Source of the DNA: Vanessa cardui
Lineage: Eukaryota > Arthropoda > Insecta > Lepidoptera > Nymphalidae
Assembly (NCBI RefSeq): GCF_905220365.1
Contig: NC_061143.1
Coordinates: 5,084,001 to 5,148,000 of the forward strand
Length of the DNA stretch: 64,000 nucleotides
Reading direction: 5' to 3'
Position numbers and translations under genes: made by a program
Shown here: positions 12,240 to 23,640 of the stretch, piece by piece
How the letters are laid out: each line of letters begins with the position of its first letter
Position numbering within the stretch: position 1 is the stretch's first letter
Notes under the pieces: generated by a model
Seen by the model: the letters and a program-made list of their open reading frames with translations, nothing else
Database searches by the model: none
What the model was told of the DNA's origin: nothing

Positions 12240-13290
12240 CAGTAAGTAATGCCTTCTACGGGTATTATTATTGCATAATGTAATTTTCTAAGAATTCTGA
12301 ATGATGCTAATTTGAATGAAGTTTTAATATAAAACGGTGTGAAGTCGCATTTTGCACTTAGACTCCGCGAACTTAGACGCTGTGAAATATAATTTGAAGA
12401 TATAATCTTTGTTTTGTTTCTTCAATGTTGTCATAAAACTTTCGTTCTTGCAGTTCATTTGCAAGTTTTCGTTGCAGATGTTTGAAATGTTCATGTCGCT
12501 GAGTGGGAACTGTCGAAAGATGAATTATTCAAGTCTCCTATTCAAAATAAGTTCAGTAAGGCCTGAATTACGACAGATGAATGCATGCTTTATATAGTGA
12601 ATGCATGAGCAGATGTTTCAGTTATGAAAATATGTTAATACAGCTAATTCCAACTCAGCTATGGTAAGGGCATAGAAAATAATTACGTCCTTTAGCAGCT
12701 GAAAGCATGCTTTTATTTTGGGCTGTGGTCATCGCTCGTGGACATCTGCAACAACGGGGGAGTGTAGGTGCGTTGCTGACCTTTAAGGAAGGTTTATACT
12801 CTTTATGTGTCGACTAATGAATAAATTGCTAAGTCTGATAGCGATTATAACACATCAACTTATTGTTTAAAAATGTAATGGGTTAAAACTTCAAATGAAC
12901 GATAAATATCGGGATAGGTAGCGAGTGAAAAAATAAACTGTGACTCACTACTGAACTATATTTTCTTTCAAGGAAAGGGTGTTACTATAAGCGGCTCCAA
13001 TATGCGTTGGTATAATAAAGAAATCACGATATGTTATACTGTATTTAGTTTTCTAATAAACGTCGTTTAGTGAGTCTAAGCGATGAAATATTGATGTTTC
13101 TCGCTTAAGTCGTATTTCTAAGACAAAAGTATCGTATAAACCGTCTCCGAAACTTTACACATTACGCCAACGATCATAAAGAGAAATTACAGTTAGTCTT
13201 CGGCGTCTGTAATGCGGAATTCTGATTTTATACAAGTCGAACTGTGATAATAATTTTGATGTTTCATTTTGTATTATAAAGTAGTAAAGT
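12240..13290. other. AT-rich stretch without recognised features
   Basis: No gene or repeat family recognised. The ORF at 12409-12597 has no recognisable domain. Confidence 0.4.
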
Positions 13291-13291
13291 A

Positions 13292-13586
13292 ACAGCCTGT
13301 AAATTTCCCACTGCTGGGATTACGCCTCCTCTTCCATTAAGGAGGGGGTTTAGAACATTTTCCACCATGCTGTTCCTTGTTCCTTCATGCACATGTGCCA
13401 AAATTTCGATGAAATTAGACACATGCAGGTTTTCTTACGATGTTTTACTTTACCGCCGAGCTATATATATATATATATATATATATATAGCTCGGTTATA
13501 TATATATATATGGTGGTGCTTGCCTGGGTTTGAACCCGCAATCATCGGTTAAGATGCACGCGTTCTAACCACTGGGCCATATCAGC
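13292..13586 (-). mobile_element. SINE-1 copy carrying an (AT)n expansion
   Basis: Minus-oriented SINE-1 with a B box ('gggtttgaaccc', about 13528-13539) and the A box complement near 13570-13580. The body is interrupted at 13461-13512 by a long (AT)n tract absent from other copies. The first block of the tract is flanked by 'ccgagct' and its complement 'agctcgg', giving a perfect palindrome at 13456-13495. Confidence 0.85.
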
Positions 13587-13961
13587 TCAAATATATATAT
13601 TTAATAGTAATACAATACAATTTCCAAAAACAAAAGATTAGATTATTTTGATAAATAATGTTCACAAAACATAAAGCAAATTGTTATGTAATTATAGTTA
13701 TCATTATACATATTATATATGAACATAATTCGATAAATTAATCTTCGAAAAGTTGAATGAAACCCCGCTAAGATACAAAGTTAGTCGAACGTTCCTACTC
13801 AATTACTTTGCAGTTAGTTACTAACTTAGTAAGAGTTAAAACCATAGAACCATAGATCGTATGCTGATAGGGTAAGGTTTCTATAAAACCTTATTTAATA
13901 TGATGCGATATAAACTTTAGTAAATATATCGAGAGTTAGGTTCATTAGGCACTACTCAAAC

Positions 13962-14520
13962 TAAAACTCAAACTCAAATTGCTTTATTCAATATAGACGT
14001 ATTACACTTTCTTATTGATAGTCAATAGAAACAGTACCACCGGTTCGGAAGAGAAAATACCCTGACCTGAGAAGAGCCGGCGAAAGAAACTCAGCGGGTT
14101 TTATTTTGTCTCAAGTATTATATAAACAATTTAAATGAAATGAAATAGCCAAGAGGCGATCGTTTTATTCCCAAGGTATGTTATCGATCATAAACTCATT
14201 GATTGTATAATAACCTTTTGCACACAAGCGTTCCTTAATATTTTGGAAACAGAGGCATTTTGAACGCTTTCTGGGATCCTGTTGTAAAACCGTATACATT
14301 GCCCCACAAAAGAGTTACTGTCGAGTAACAGGAGTTACAAGTTTGTGTTTGTTCCTTGTACCAATGCTATGAGTATCACACATTTTCTCATAAAATCAGT
14401 AATATTTTTTCGTACATACATAACATTGCAGAATATATATTGAGAAGCAACAGTTAATATCTTGATTTCTTTAAATTTATTCCTTAACGATACAATAGCA
14501 AATACGTTCTGGAAGTGATC
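13962..14520 (-). pseudogene. LINE-J2: Jockey-like 3' end with frameshifted ORF2 C terminus
   Basis: Minus-strand non-LTR retrotransposon related to but distinct from LINE-J1. The tail at 13962-13985 is a TTTGAG-type repeat, and the UTR keeps the 'ccaccggttcgga' motif. The coding remnant ends at a TAA at 14165-14167 with the C-terminal peptide GYYTINEFMIDNIPWE. In another frame just upstream comes GQCIRFYNRIPESVQNAS, so a frameshift lies near 14220-14235. Further upstream, blocks resembling RT C-terminal sequence continue with stops to about 14520. It is dead. Confidence 0.8.
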
Positions 14521-14524
14521 GAAT

Positions 14525-14858
14525 CAATACTTGCCCACATTAATAACAGAACGACGCAGATAGATGTAAAATTGTTTTTGAAAGTTCACATAACCATGAA
14601 GGTTTTGTGTTATATTTCAGTATTAAAATTAAAAATTGTATTTTAAATATAACTAACGTAAAGTTCGTACGGGTGGACGTAATTTTTTTTTTCTATTAAG
14701 CTAAAACCTTTTTTATTCATATCTTTTTTGTTGCTATTTTCCGACTGTTTAACAATTGTCGTTCTATTTCAACTTATATACGTAACCTTTCTTATGAAGC
14801 CTCTGTCAATTAGTTGTCTCATGAATCGTTTCATGAAACCTTATTATCGCGAACATAC
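14525..14858. other. Unassigned AT-rich stretch
   Basis: The left part may still belong to decayed LINE-J2 coding sequence. Nothing else is recognised. Confidence 0.35.
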
Positions 14859-15117
14859 TTGGTGGTAGGGCTTTGTGCAAGCCCGTCTGGATAGATACCA
14901 CCCACTCATCAGTTATTCTACCGCCAAATGACAGTACTCAGTATTGTTGTGTTCCGGTTTGAAGGGTGAGTGAGCCAGTGTAACTACAGGCACAAGGGAA
15001 ATAACATTTTAGTTCCCAAGGTTGGTGGCACATTGACGATGTAAGGAATAGTGATGGTGACCACTTACCATCAGGTGGCCCGCCCATATGCTCGTCCGTC
15101 GACCTACACCATGAAAA
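14859..15117 (+). mobile_element. Repeat A with internal deletion
   Basis: Plus-oriented copy with an intact 5' end ('ttggtggtagggctttgtgc'). The segment between 'aaggaatag' and 'tgatggtgacc' (about 15048-15055) lacks roughly 30 bases present in other copies. The ORF at 14938-15159 lies within it. Confidence 0.85.
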
Positions 15118-15172
15118 AAGACGCGCCGGTGACTTTGTTTTATAATATGTAGTGATCACTATTATTGTAAGA
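15118..15172 (-). repeat. H1 fragment next to repeat A
   Basis: Reads 'gactttgttttataatatgt' then 'agtgatcac', which is the terminal part of minus-oriented H1. It starts directly at the A-tail end of the previous repeat A. Confidence 0.5.
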
Positions 15173-15520
15173 TGTGTGATGACTATAAATATAATTAAGT
15201 ATATTTATAATATACCATATTTATAGTGGCATGATATGATAATTTTTATATTTTCGGAACGCTTTATATGATGGTACTATGAAATTTTTAATAAGGTTCC
15301 ATAAAAATGAATTACTTTTTGTTAATCCTTCATAACAGTATATCTGTTTTATTTATTATTAGTTGCATATTCACTTATAATTACTCACTTGTGTCATCAG
15401 AAATAGGCAGTCATGTTACGAAATGCGTTTAAAATATTTTAGAAAAGCTTTTGTGATGGTAACTGATCACCACCGCCAATGGGCTATTTTGCTGTAACAA
15501 ATATAAAAAATATAATGTAA
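15173..15520. other. Unassigned AT-rich stretch
   Basis: Nothing recognisable by eye. Confidence 0.4.
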
Positions 15521-15523
15521 AAG

Positions 15524-15772
15524 TAACAGCCTGTAAATTTTCCACTGCTGGGTCAATGGCCTCTTTTCCCATTAAGGAGAGGGCTTGGAACATATTCCAC
15601 CACGCTATTCCAATGTGGGTTAGTGGAATGCACATGTTGCAGAATTTCCTCACGATGTGTTCCTTCACTGCCGAACACGAGATTAATTATAAACACAAAT
15701 TAAGCACATATAGGTATATAATGGTACTTGTCTGGGTTTGTTTGGGTTATTTGGGTTCTAACTGGGCCATCT
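15524..15772 (-). mobile_element. SINE-1 copy, damaged head
   Basis: Minus-oriented SINE-1. The body is well kept ('tccaccacgctattccaatg'), but the tRNA-like head at 15730-15772 has lost part of the region between the A and B boxes. ORFs at 15429-15668 and 15556-15795 are translations of it. Confidence 0.85.
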
Positions 15773-15774
15773 CT

Positions 15775-16365
15775 TACTATAATGTATTTACCTAAAGTAG
15801 AACAAATAAAAATAAAACATATAAATTATTAAGAATAACAATTAAAACATTAAAACAATTATAATCTAAAATCAACGCAATCGTTTAATTAAGAACATTT
15901 ATTTCGAATTACTGAACTAGTAAAGTGTAATGATAATATGAAGAGGAGCATTAATGTTACAAAGGCAACAGTCTCACGACCAACGCTCGCAAAGGCCCGC
16001 ACCGAAGTGTCGGAGGTGTCGTGATCCCTCTGACGTAGCTCGTTTCGTCTACCCGACACAGACCTTGATAAATAATTGGAGGGTAGGAAAAGCTGGTATG
16101 TCTTATCTCCTTGTTAATGGTCTGAGATTATATTGTTAACAAATATTTATATAGTTTTGGCCATAATTAGTTATAATAAATATCATCAACAAATTCATTT
16201 AAATATGTATTCCACATATGCCACATCACAAGATAGACACATTTTTACTTAAATATTTATTCAATATGACTGTATATCCGTCTAAAATACGTTTTATATG
16301 ACATCCGCCTCATCTCCTTAAATAGAAACATTACTGACTCCTTAAACTTCAGGGCTGCGCCTCCA
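15775..16365. other. Unassigned stretch with a short GC-richer block
   Basis: A block at about 15955-16065 is richer in GC than its surroundings and is open in one frame (15954-16139 plus). I cannot match it to a known protein. Confidence 0.35.
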
Positions 16366-16367
16366 AA

Positions 16368-16620
16368 AAAAAAATCAAAATCAACTTTATTCAAGTAGGC
16401 TTTTATGAGCACTTTTGAATCGTCATTTTACAATTAAGTGAAGCTACCACCGGTTCGGATAGTAGATTCTACCGAGAAGAGCCGGCAAGAAACACAATAG
16501 TTATTCTTTTTCAACATTTAAAAAATTCGAAGTCAAGTTAGTTAAAAACAATTATTTAAATTAATATATGCTTGGAATTCAACAGGTATAATCAACTCCA
16601 CGCTTTTTTATCTTTTATTT
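16368..16620 (-). mobile_element. LINE-J1 3' end
   Basis: Minus-oriented tail with 'aatcaaaatcaactttattc', 'gtagattctaccgagaagag' and 'ccacgcttttttatc'. The last is the complement of the ORF2 C-terminal codons DKKAW plus stop region. Only the very end of the coding part remains. Confidence 0.85.
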
Positions 16621-16624
16621 AAGA

Positions 16625-17009
16625 TGCACTGACTTTGAGTCATTGGTGGTAGATAAAAATAATACCAGTGTCTAAGCCGATACTTGATTTTATTAATACG
16701 AAAACGTACATCGAAATCGGTCCAGTTTTGGAATGCTACGCGAATGAATAGTTCACAGTTTTATATTTATATTAAAATAAAATTTTCAGCGAGTCGCAAG
16801 CGAAGGAATTTAAATTTCTATAAAGTAATGGCCGTTGAATTGAAGTTAACATTAAAATTCTGTTCCGAGTATTTATTGTGTAACTCTGTGCTGAAATGAT
16901 TTTTTTTTATTGTTTTTAAGGGGAATGTTATGCCTTGGTGCAGTTTCCATTCGAAAATTCGTAGTATTTCTTGAATTGTCACATGTTATTATGATTTACT
17001 TTCAATACA
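16625..17009. other. Unassigned AT-rich stretch
   Basis: ORF 16684-16899 (plus) has no recognised domain. A helix-rich look reflects AAA and TTT codons. Confidence 0.4.
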
Positions 17010-17155
17010 TTTAGTAGTTAATTTTCGCCCGCGGCTACGACAACGTTAGGGGTTTTTTCCTTGGAGTTCAAAATTTCGTTAGGGGGTTGACCGCAAATGC
17101 GTAACAGACAGAGCAACTTTCGCAGACAGATATATTATATTAAAATTGAAATTGC
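17010..17155 (-). repeat. Helitron-like (H2-related) 3' half, degenerate
   Basis: Contains 'cgcccgcggctacgac', 'ggagttcaaaatttcg' and 'aacagacagagcaactttcg' in the order expected for a minus-oriented H2-like element. The CTAG terminus is mutated. Confidence 0.5.
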
Positions 17156-17247
17156 AAAAAAAAATTGCTAGTTTAGTTAAATACTAAAGTCATTATACTT
17201 TACATTATACAAGCAAAACAATTGGCAGTATTAGTCATATAGGACCA

Positions 17248-17424
17248 TCTATACTAATATGAAAAATTCGAAAGTAACTTTGTTCCAAAACGAATTTGGC
17301 GTGCTTGTTTTGGTTTAACCCATCGTGTGAAGTAAGCTTGAATTCTAAAGATTCCTTCTTTTTTCATGACTAATAGTAGACGGCCAAACCCTAAAACGCG
17401 AGCAAAGTCGCTGCTGATAACTAG
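17248..17424 (+). mobile_element. H2 miniature Helitron, both ends present
   Basis: A 177-bp non-autonomous Helitron candidate. It starts with TC ('tctatactaatatg', 17248) preceded by A and ends in CTAG (17421-17424) followed by T. This is the A/T target arrangement typical of Helitrons, with no target duplication. Internal sequence matches other H2 copies ('cgaaagtaact', 'aagcttgaattctaaagatt'). It encodes no protein. Confidence 0.75.
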
Positions 17425-17654
17425 TTTATTATATATTAAGTCAGCCTCGAAACGCAGTGCATCTTAAGCTACAAGTTTTGTGTCGATGAAAAAGTCGTCT
17501 CCTCTTTTATTCATTAAGAGATATATTATTTTTAAAGATTACTTTTCTTTTATTTGTTACATTAAAAGCGAAGATTCAACGTTCGAAGAAGAGAATGAAT
17601 TAAAGTTCATCACAGATGAGGTAGACATACATACATACAACATACATACAACAC

Positions 17655-17884
17655 ATAGGTACATTTTAACCGATGATTGCGATACTCCACACCACTGAAT
17701 TTTTATGTCCCTAATTTGTGTTTATAATTCATCTCGTGTTGCATGTATCTCATTTCAAGTAAATTCTGCCAAATGTGAATTCACCAAACCCATATTGTAG
17801 ATTGGTTGACGAACATGCTCCTAACCTCACCTTCACCTTAAAGGCAGAGGAGGCCTAATTCCAGCAGTGGGAATTTTATAAGTA
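17655..17884 (+). mobile_element. SINE-1, degenerate
   Basis: Begins inside the tRNA-like head ('cttaaccgatgattgcg'-like at 17664-17681). It keeps 'ttcatctcgtg' and ends 'cagcagtgggaattttata'. Several internal deletions. A (CATA)n tract precedes it at about 17624-17652. Confidence 0.7.
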
Positions 17885-17889
17885 CATGT

Positions 17890-18350
17890 TTTTTCATCAG
17901 AGGTGATTATTATCATATATTTCTTAAACCGGGAAAATTTCAGCCAAAAATAATTTCGTAAACTCACAAACTGAAGTTAGTTAAAGAATAATAAAAACGT
18001 CGTTTTTGAAATTAATTTGTCCGTGGCTGTACAATTTCGTGGTTAAAATGAAGTAGAATGAAAGAAAGAAAATTAGAACGAAATGTGGACGAGTGGAGTA
18101 ACTTGTGAAAATTTCATTTTGGTTGGACACAAAATAGTTAACGGAATTAAGCAGAACGTACGTGAGGAGAATGCTGACGGGCGTCTAATGAAGCGACGGA
18201 CTACCCTCGCGAAATATTAGAGATACTAAAAAAATAATAAATAAAGTACTATATCAACTGGGTGTTGAGTTTTATACGGAGCTGTGAATAAAGTTAACTT
18301 CACGTCGTCTGGGTGATTTAATTTCCTTTTTCAAATGTTTTTTTTTTTTT
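17890..18350. other. Unassigned stretch
   Basis: Nothing recognisable by eye. Confidence 0.4.
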
Positions 18351-18354
18351 AATT

Positions 18355-18594
18355 ATTAGCGACCAGCCCCGGATACCCACGGGTGCAAACTATACTAAAC
18401 ACTAAATATATAAAAGAATTTGTCGATTTACGAATTTCTGAAATTGTCAGTATTTCTCTACTATATTGTCCATGTATTACAAAAACCTTTCTCTCGAATT
18501 ACAAAAAAACGTATTAAAATCCGTTGAGTATTTTTAAAGATCTAAGCATACATAGGGACAAACGGTGACGTTGTTTTGTATATATGTATAGATG
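18355..18594 (-). mobile_element. H1 Helitron-like element
   Basis: Minus-oriented H1: 'gcgaccagccccgg' at the left (mutated CTAG end), 'ctatattgtccatgtatta', 'aaaatccgttgagta' and 'tctaagcatacatagggaca', ending near 'ttgttttgtata'. It parallels the copies at 33.05-33.26 and 34.72-34.98 kb. Confidence 0.75.
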
Positions 18595-18599
18595 TTAAA

Positions 18600-19260
18600 C
18601 GATTAAGTCAGATCTGTGGAATATTTAAATAACTTTTGAAATTCGAACGCTGAAAGATTAAGTGATTGAATGATAAGAAAATTAATTCTGAGGCCTGGTA
18701 CTAAAAGTTCTTATATCAAATACAAAGTGTATGCTTTTGGTTATCAGAAATTTGTGTAATATTGTTGATATTAGAAATGCTTAATATTGTTTAGTACAAA
18801 TATAATTTGTTTTACTTGAATTGACGAATAGCAAAAGGTGATTTAAATTTTACTCAAAAAAAGTTCGAATGCAAATAAAAATCTTATATTTCGGTTTTTT
18901 GTATGAAATTGATCAAATCTTCTGTGAGGAATCGTATAACTTTTAAAGTACTATATGTGCTACAGTCCCTGAAAGCATCTAAAAATATGAGGCTTTCAAT
19001 AACGCTGAAACTTTGCGAGTGTCCACAACATAAACAGCAGTGAGCTTTTATGCAGCGTTTCTTTATTAGAGTTAAAATTTAATAATCATAATATTTAATA
19101 ATACATACTTTATAAAGAAAAATATAACCTAATTTTATATACATTGATTATCTGTTAATCACTTGTTCTTATAAGATTATTTCCAAGTGTTAATTTGACA
19201 GTGGAACCTTGGTGGATTTCGTAAAACTTATTTTGGTATCAAATGTTTCCCGAAAATAAA
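18600..19260. other. Unassigned AT-rich stretch
   Basis: Nothing recognisable by eye. Confidence 0.4.
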
Positions 19261-19262
19261 AA

Positions 19263-19382
19263 ATATCACTTCTTTGTATAACACAAAGTCGCTTTCTCTG
19301 TCTCTATATAGGGTTTTAAGCATACATAGGGATGTATGCCTAAAACTTTAAAACTACGCAATGGATATGCTGCAATAATAAA
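19263..19382 (+). repeat. H1 fragment, rearranged
   Basis: Plus-oriented H1 start ('aacacaaagtcgctttctct') with 'aagcatacatagggatgtat' and 'aactacgcaatggat'. The ORF at 19266-19520 (minus) overlaps it. Confidence 0.55.
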
Positions 19383-19384
19383 AT

Positions 19385-20110
19385 GACTTAAATATTCGTC
19401 TCTTATTCTAAATTGTATATTTATCCCGTTTGCAGTAACAACGCTTGGACTTGGGAGCAGTAATGCAATAATCTTCATTAAAAGTATAACACTTCGCCTT
19501 ACCGTGTACACTGGTGACAAAGATAGCTATTCGACGGGAAATATCCTGCATCCCGACTTTCCACGGGGTGATGATTAGTGCAGTGACTTGTATTTGACAG
19601 AGTAATTGTTATGTAAATGATTACTGTATTGAATAAACACACACACATACACAAAGAGCTCACTCACACATTAATATGTATTTTTATTTTTTTTAATTTA
19701 CTATAATTACGATTCAATTTTAAAAGATTACGTACATATTTATACTAATTGTGTAATCCTGTTTTGTTTTGGTAACGAGTAATATACTAATTTAATAAGT
19801 TATGTATCTAAGCTGATTGTCTAATAAATATGTATTTTTTCGGTTCGTTAAATTTTCTTTTATGATGACAGATACTTTTTTCAGGATGTTAGTAATGTTC
19901 AAAACTCCTTTCGAGATGTAAGTAAGGTTATGTTGGAATTTTGCTGAATATCTTTTAGGGTATGATTCTTTTAAAACCTTTAATGGCAAAGCGCTGTGAA
20001 GTCGTAAAACGTAGTTGAAATAAAGAGTTCGTACGTAAAACGTTTTTGATTTCTGACGCGTACTTCTGATTTATATGAATTTAGTTCGAGTTGGCTATTG
20101 AACTTTTAAT
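19385..20110. other. Unassigned AT-rich stretch
   Basis: Includes a short (CA)n-like tract at about 19639-19653. The ORF 19792-19989 (minus) shows no domain. Confidence 0.4.
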
Positions 20111-20114
20111 ATAA

Positions 20115-20270
20115 CTAGAGTTTGCCCATGGATACGCCTGCGTTTAAGGGGTTGCTTGTCAGATATGGGGCATAAAAAGTAGCCTATGAAGTATAAAATT
20201 TTCTTTGAAGTTGTAAATTGGTTTCATACTAAATTTGTCATACTATTTTTAAATGTAAATTTTCATAAAA
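20115..20270 (-). mobile_element. H2-like element, CTAG end present
   Basis: CTAG lies at 20115-20118. Then follow 'acgcctgcgtttaaggggtt', 'cataaaaagtagcctatga' and 'catactaaatttgtcatac'. The arrangement fits a minus-oriented H2-like Helitron whose 5' end is lost. Confidence 0.55.
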
Positions 20271-20274
20271 ATCC

Positions 20275-22800
20275 GTTATTTACATACAAACCAACATGCA
20301 TAACCATACTATTAAAGTAAGGAAATATTGTAAAGCTTACATAATAATTAATAACATTAAACTAACTATGACGTAAACCATTCAAGGGGTAATTCTGAGC
20401 ATTTAATAAAATAAGAAAATTAAAATTATAATTTTAAAATTTTGCCACCGAAAATGTTATTGTCGAGTTTTTTTCATTCTTCTATTTATTTAAGATATTA
20501 TAATTAGTGACCGAAAAAATAATTTTAATTTCATAACATTATTTACTTTTCGTTATAAAAAAATCCCAGTTTTCTATACATATATATGTAGTAATATATA
20601 AGGTAGCATATTCATTGCAATTAACAAAAGTATAAAAAAAGTTAAATTCATTCAACTATCAAAATTCGAAATTACGAAGTCTGTTTGTACAATTTTCGCT
20701 TTTTAAAATTCAAACACGGCAATCGGAGGAAGTGACGCGTCAAAGTGGCGTGCAATGAAACGCCATTCCATTCGCGCTCAAATGTACCGGTTTCCGTGAC
20801 ATACTGGTTTTATTAAGTTTTATTTTCATGGTTAAACCTTATCCGAATTTACTTTAGACCAATGAAATTTTCATGTAAGGTTTATTTCACATTATAGGAT
20901 AAGGTAAGGTAAAATGTAAACACTATTAAGATGATAAAAGATTGTATGGCCACGTTCGAACACATTGCGGAAAATCAAGTGAGAGAATTTTCATAAAAAA
21001 ATTAAACAGCTCATGATCATTATTGGAGAGCCGATTATTATTAACCAGTAGTGGGTGTCCAGCGAAACTTCGCGTGTTTTTGAAGAATTGAAGTTTGTCG
21101 ACAGTAATTTTCTTTAATATTGTTAACGTCCTTTATTTTTTTTTCTTATAGAGACGTAGTTCCTCTCTCTAACTGGCCAGTAACTTATTTCCGCTCTCTA
21201 AAATTGATTTTTGTTAAATCATAACTATTAAGTGAATTACAATATAGAATTTATTTTTTGCACGTCTATGGCTACATATGTCCAAAATGAAACTAGCAAT
21301 CTATAAATGAGAAAAGTATCGTCCCATAATCATTAAAGAGGATTCTTGAGGACTTGATGTTACGAATGAGCAAAGAATTTATGTTGAATAAAAGGAGCGG
21401 CACTTTGTATGTCTAAGGAAAAAAATTTCAACGTATACATAATTAACGTTAATTGTTATCGAAATATAATTAACGAAACGAAATTCTAATACTGACTGAA
21501 CTAATGTAGCATACATTTGATATAAAAAAAGATCACTTAAAAGAGGTTGCATCATTTTGGATCCAAATGTAGATTAATTACTTGGAGTTTACAACAAAAT
21601 ATGTATATAAGTTTTATATACACTAGTAAAAGAATAAATAATACTGACATAAAATGTTTAAAAAAATAACTGAGTTTTGATGTCCTTAAGGACGTGACAG
21701 AGGCAGTGACATGGCTTGACATAATTCTACCAGAATCTTATTGTGTGTCTTTCAGACTGTCCACATGTAGCTCAGATTCAGAGCTAGAAAACGTTGAGTC
21801 GAAGGCGTTATATAATCATTTATATAGTTTTATTAAAAAGGAAATGTCCTTATAAATATCGATGATGATCATTGACGTAATCATCATTAAATTCTCAAAT
21901 TAAATAGAATAGTTTGTTCAAAAATGCGTTATTATAAGGCAGAATAAAAATCCCGTAGAATGAAACATGTGACGTTTCAACGTGACGTAATACAAACTCA
22001 TTAAAGTTGAGGGTCCCTACGACGGTTCGTAATATTTTAATCGAAACTATTTTCAACTTTCATAGGATATATGTATGTGTATTTTGTCAACACATAACTA
22101 TTTTAAAATGTGTGGTAGTATGCGTTGCATTATTTACATTGATGAGTAAAATAAACACATACAAATCCAAATTAGGAATATCATTTTTTATTCAATTAAT
22201 GGTAGGGCATCGTGCAAGGCCGCCATTTTTCTCTCTGGAAAAACGCATTACGCGTTTAGTCGAAAATTAGCATTCTTATGTTATCAGCCTTTATAAGTCC
22301 AAAATACGTCAAGTTTTTTGGGAGGTAGAGTGAATTGGCAGAAATAGTTACGTAAGGGAAAAGGTGTTATGTACCCTCTCCAGACGATCTTACCCTTTCA
22401 TTCTCTTTCTCTGTCTATTTCCTTTGTTATTTAAACTTTTTTTGTTATTATTTTATTAAATAAATGGTATATTGCAAAAGCAACTCCCAACCAGGATGTT
22501 TGTTTCAGTTGTTATTATGTGTTATCTGTAAACAAGTTAAATCAAGCATTATAAACGATGTACAAACTAATCTGAAGTTTTATTGAGTAGACAGAATCGG
22601 TTATGGTCGCTTGGGCATAAGTTTTGATTAGCCGAAAGTCAACGATACCCCGGTTCACTTTTGTTTGTTTATTGTTGATTTGAAGGACATTCGGCCAAGT
22701 ACGGCTAAGCCATCGTAAGTTGATATCACCTACGGGACCAACTCCAATAACCGAATATGTGAAATTCGTGGTCAGAGGATTTTGAGTGTGATTTAAATTA
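20275..22800. other. 2.5 kb of largely repeat-free AT-rich DNA
   Basis: No family recognised across this stretch. A CpG-richer block at about 20720-20800 and mixed sequence around 21690-21800 are the only departures from AT-rich background. The ORF 22007-22270 shows no domain. Confidence 0.45.
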
Positions 22801-22804
22801 ATTT

Positions 22805-22978
22805 TATGGTTTTTATGATGTGGTTATACTGAGATGTTATGACCTTTGTGTTTTTAGCTACATTGGCTCATTCAACTTTCAAACCAGAACGCAACAGTAC
22901 TGAGGACTGTCATTCGAGGGTAAAATACCTTAGGAGTGGGTGGTACCCCGACGCTCTTGCACAAGGCCCAGTCACTAT
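22805..22978 (-). mobile_element. Repeat A, old degenerate copy
   Basis: Ordered matches: 'gagatgttatgacctttgtg', 'gctacattggctcattcaac', 'gaacgcaacagtactgag' and 'gagtgggtggtacc'. The A-tail part is missing. Confidence 0.7.
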
Positions 22979-23121
22979 GTAATCAAAAAATCTAAATAGC
23001 GGCGCTTTACTAATTTAATTGTTCGTCATAAAAAAATCACAATTCGCACAGAATCCTTAGTAAGTATAACGTTCTCGTCGTTATTTGTCATGTAAATAAA
23101 ATTAAGGCGGATTATAAATTG

Positions 23122-23183
23122 AGCCGAGATGGTCCAATGATTAAAAAGCGTGCATCTTAACCGACAACTACAGGTTTCATGAT
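23122..23183 (+). mobile_element. SINE-1 head, split copy
   Basis: tRNA-like head ('gagccgagatggtccaatga', 'cttaaccgacaactacaggt'). The rest of the body appears about 390 bases later at 23572-23640, beyond a LINE-J1 tail. Confidence 0.65.
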
Positions 23184-23284
23184 TTAATTTTTATTTTTTG
23201 CTTATTGACAAAAAATATCTAAGACCGGCTCGGAAATAAAAAACTAGGACCGTCGAAAATAAAGAGTTTTGTATGTATTTTTTT

Positions 23285-23563
23285 AATACAATACAAGATT
23301 TTGTAGATGATAAAAAAGCGTGGAATTAATACCTGTTGACTTCCGGGCAGGATATGTTAATTTAAAAAATTGTATTAACTAACATGACTGTACTTTTTTT
23401 TAAATGTTGAAAAAGAGTAACTACTGAGTTTCTTGCCGGTTCTTCTCGGTAGAATCTACTTTCCGAACCGGTGGTAGCTTCACTTAATTGTTATATGACG
23501 ATTCAAAAGTGCTTAAAAAAGCCCACTTGAATAAAGTATATTTTAATTTTTTGATTTTTGATT
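23285..23563 (+). pseudogene. LINE-J1 3' end with last codons of ORF2
   Basis: Plus-oriented, strongly 5'-truncated LINE-J1. The ORF2 end reads IQDFVDDKKAWN with its stop at 23327-23329. The standard 3' UTR follows, then 'cccacttgaataaagtatat' and a T-rich TTTTGA-like terminus. It sits between the two parts of a SINE-1. Confidence 0.85.
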
Positions 23564-23571
23564 AAATAAAA

Positions 23572-23640
23572 ACATAGTAAGGTAACCTGCATGTATCTAT
23601 ATTCACTGTATTTCTGCCACCTGTGTACTAAGTACAGAAC
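23572..23640 (+). mobile_element. SINE-1 body, continuation of split copy
   Basis: 'aaggtaacctgcatgtatct' and 'atttctgccacctgtgta' match the SINE-1 middle in the order expected after the head at 23122-23183. Confidence 0.6.
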
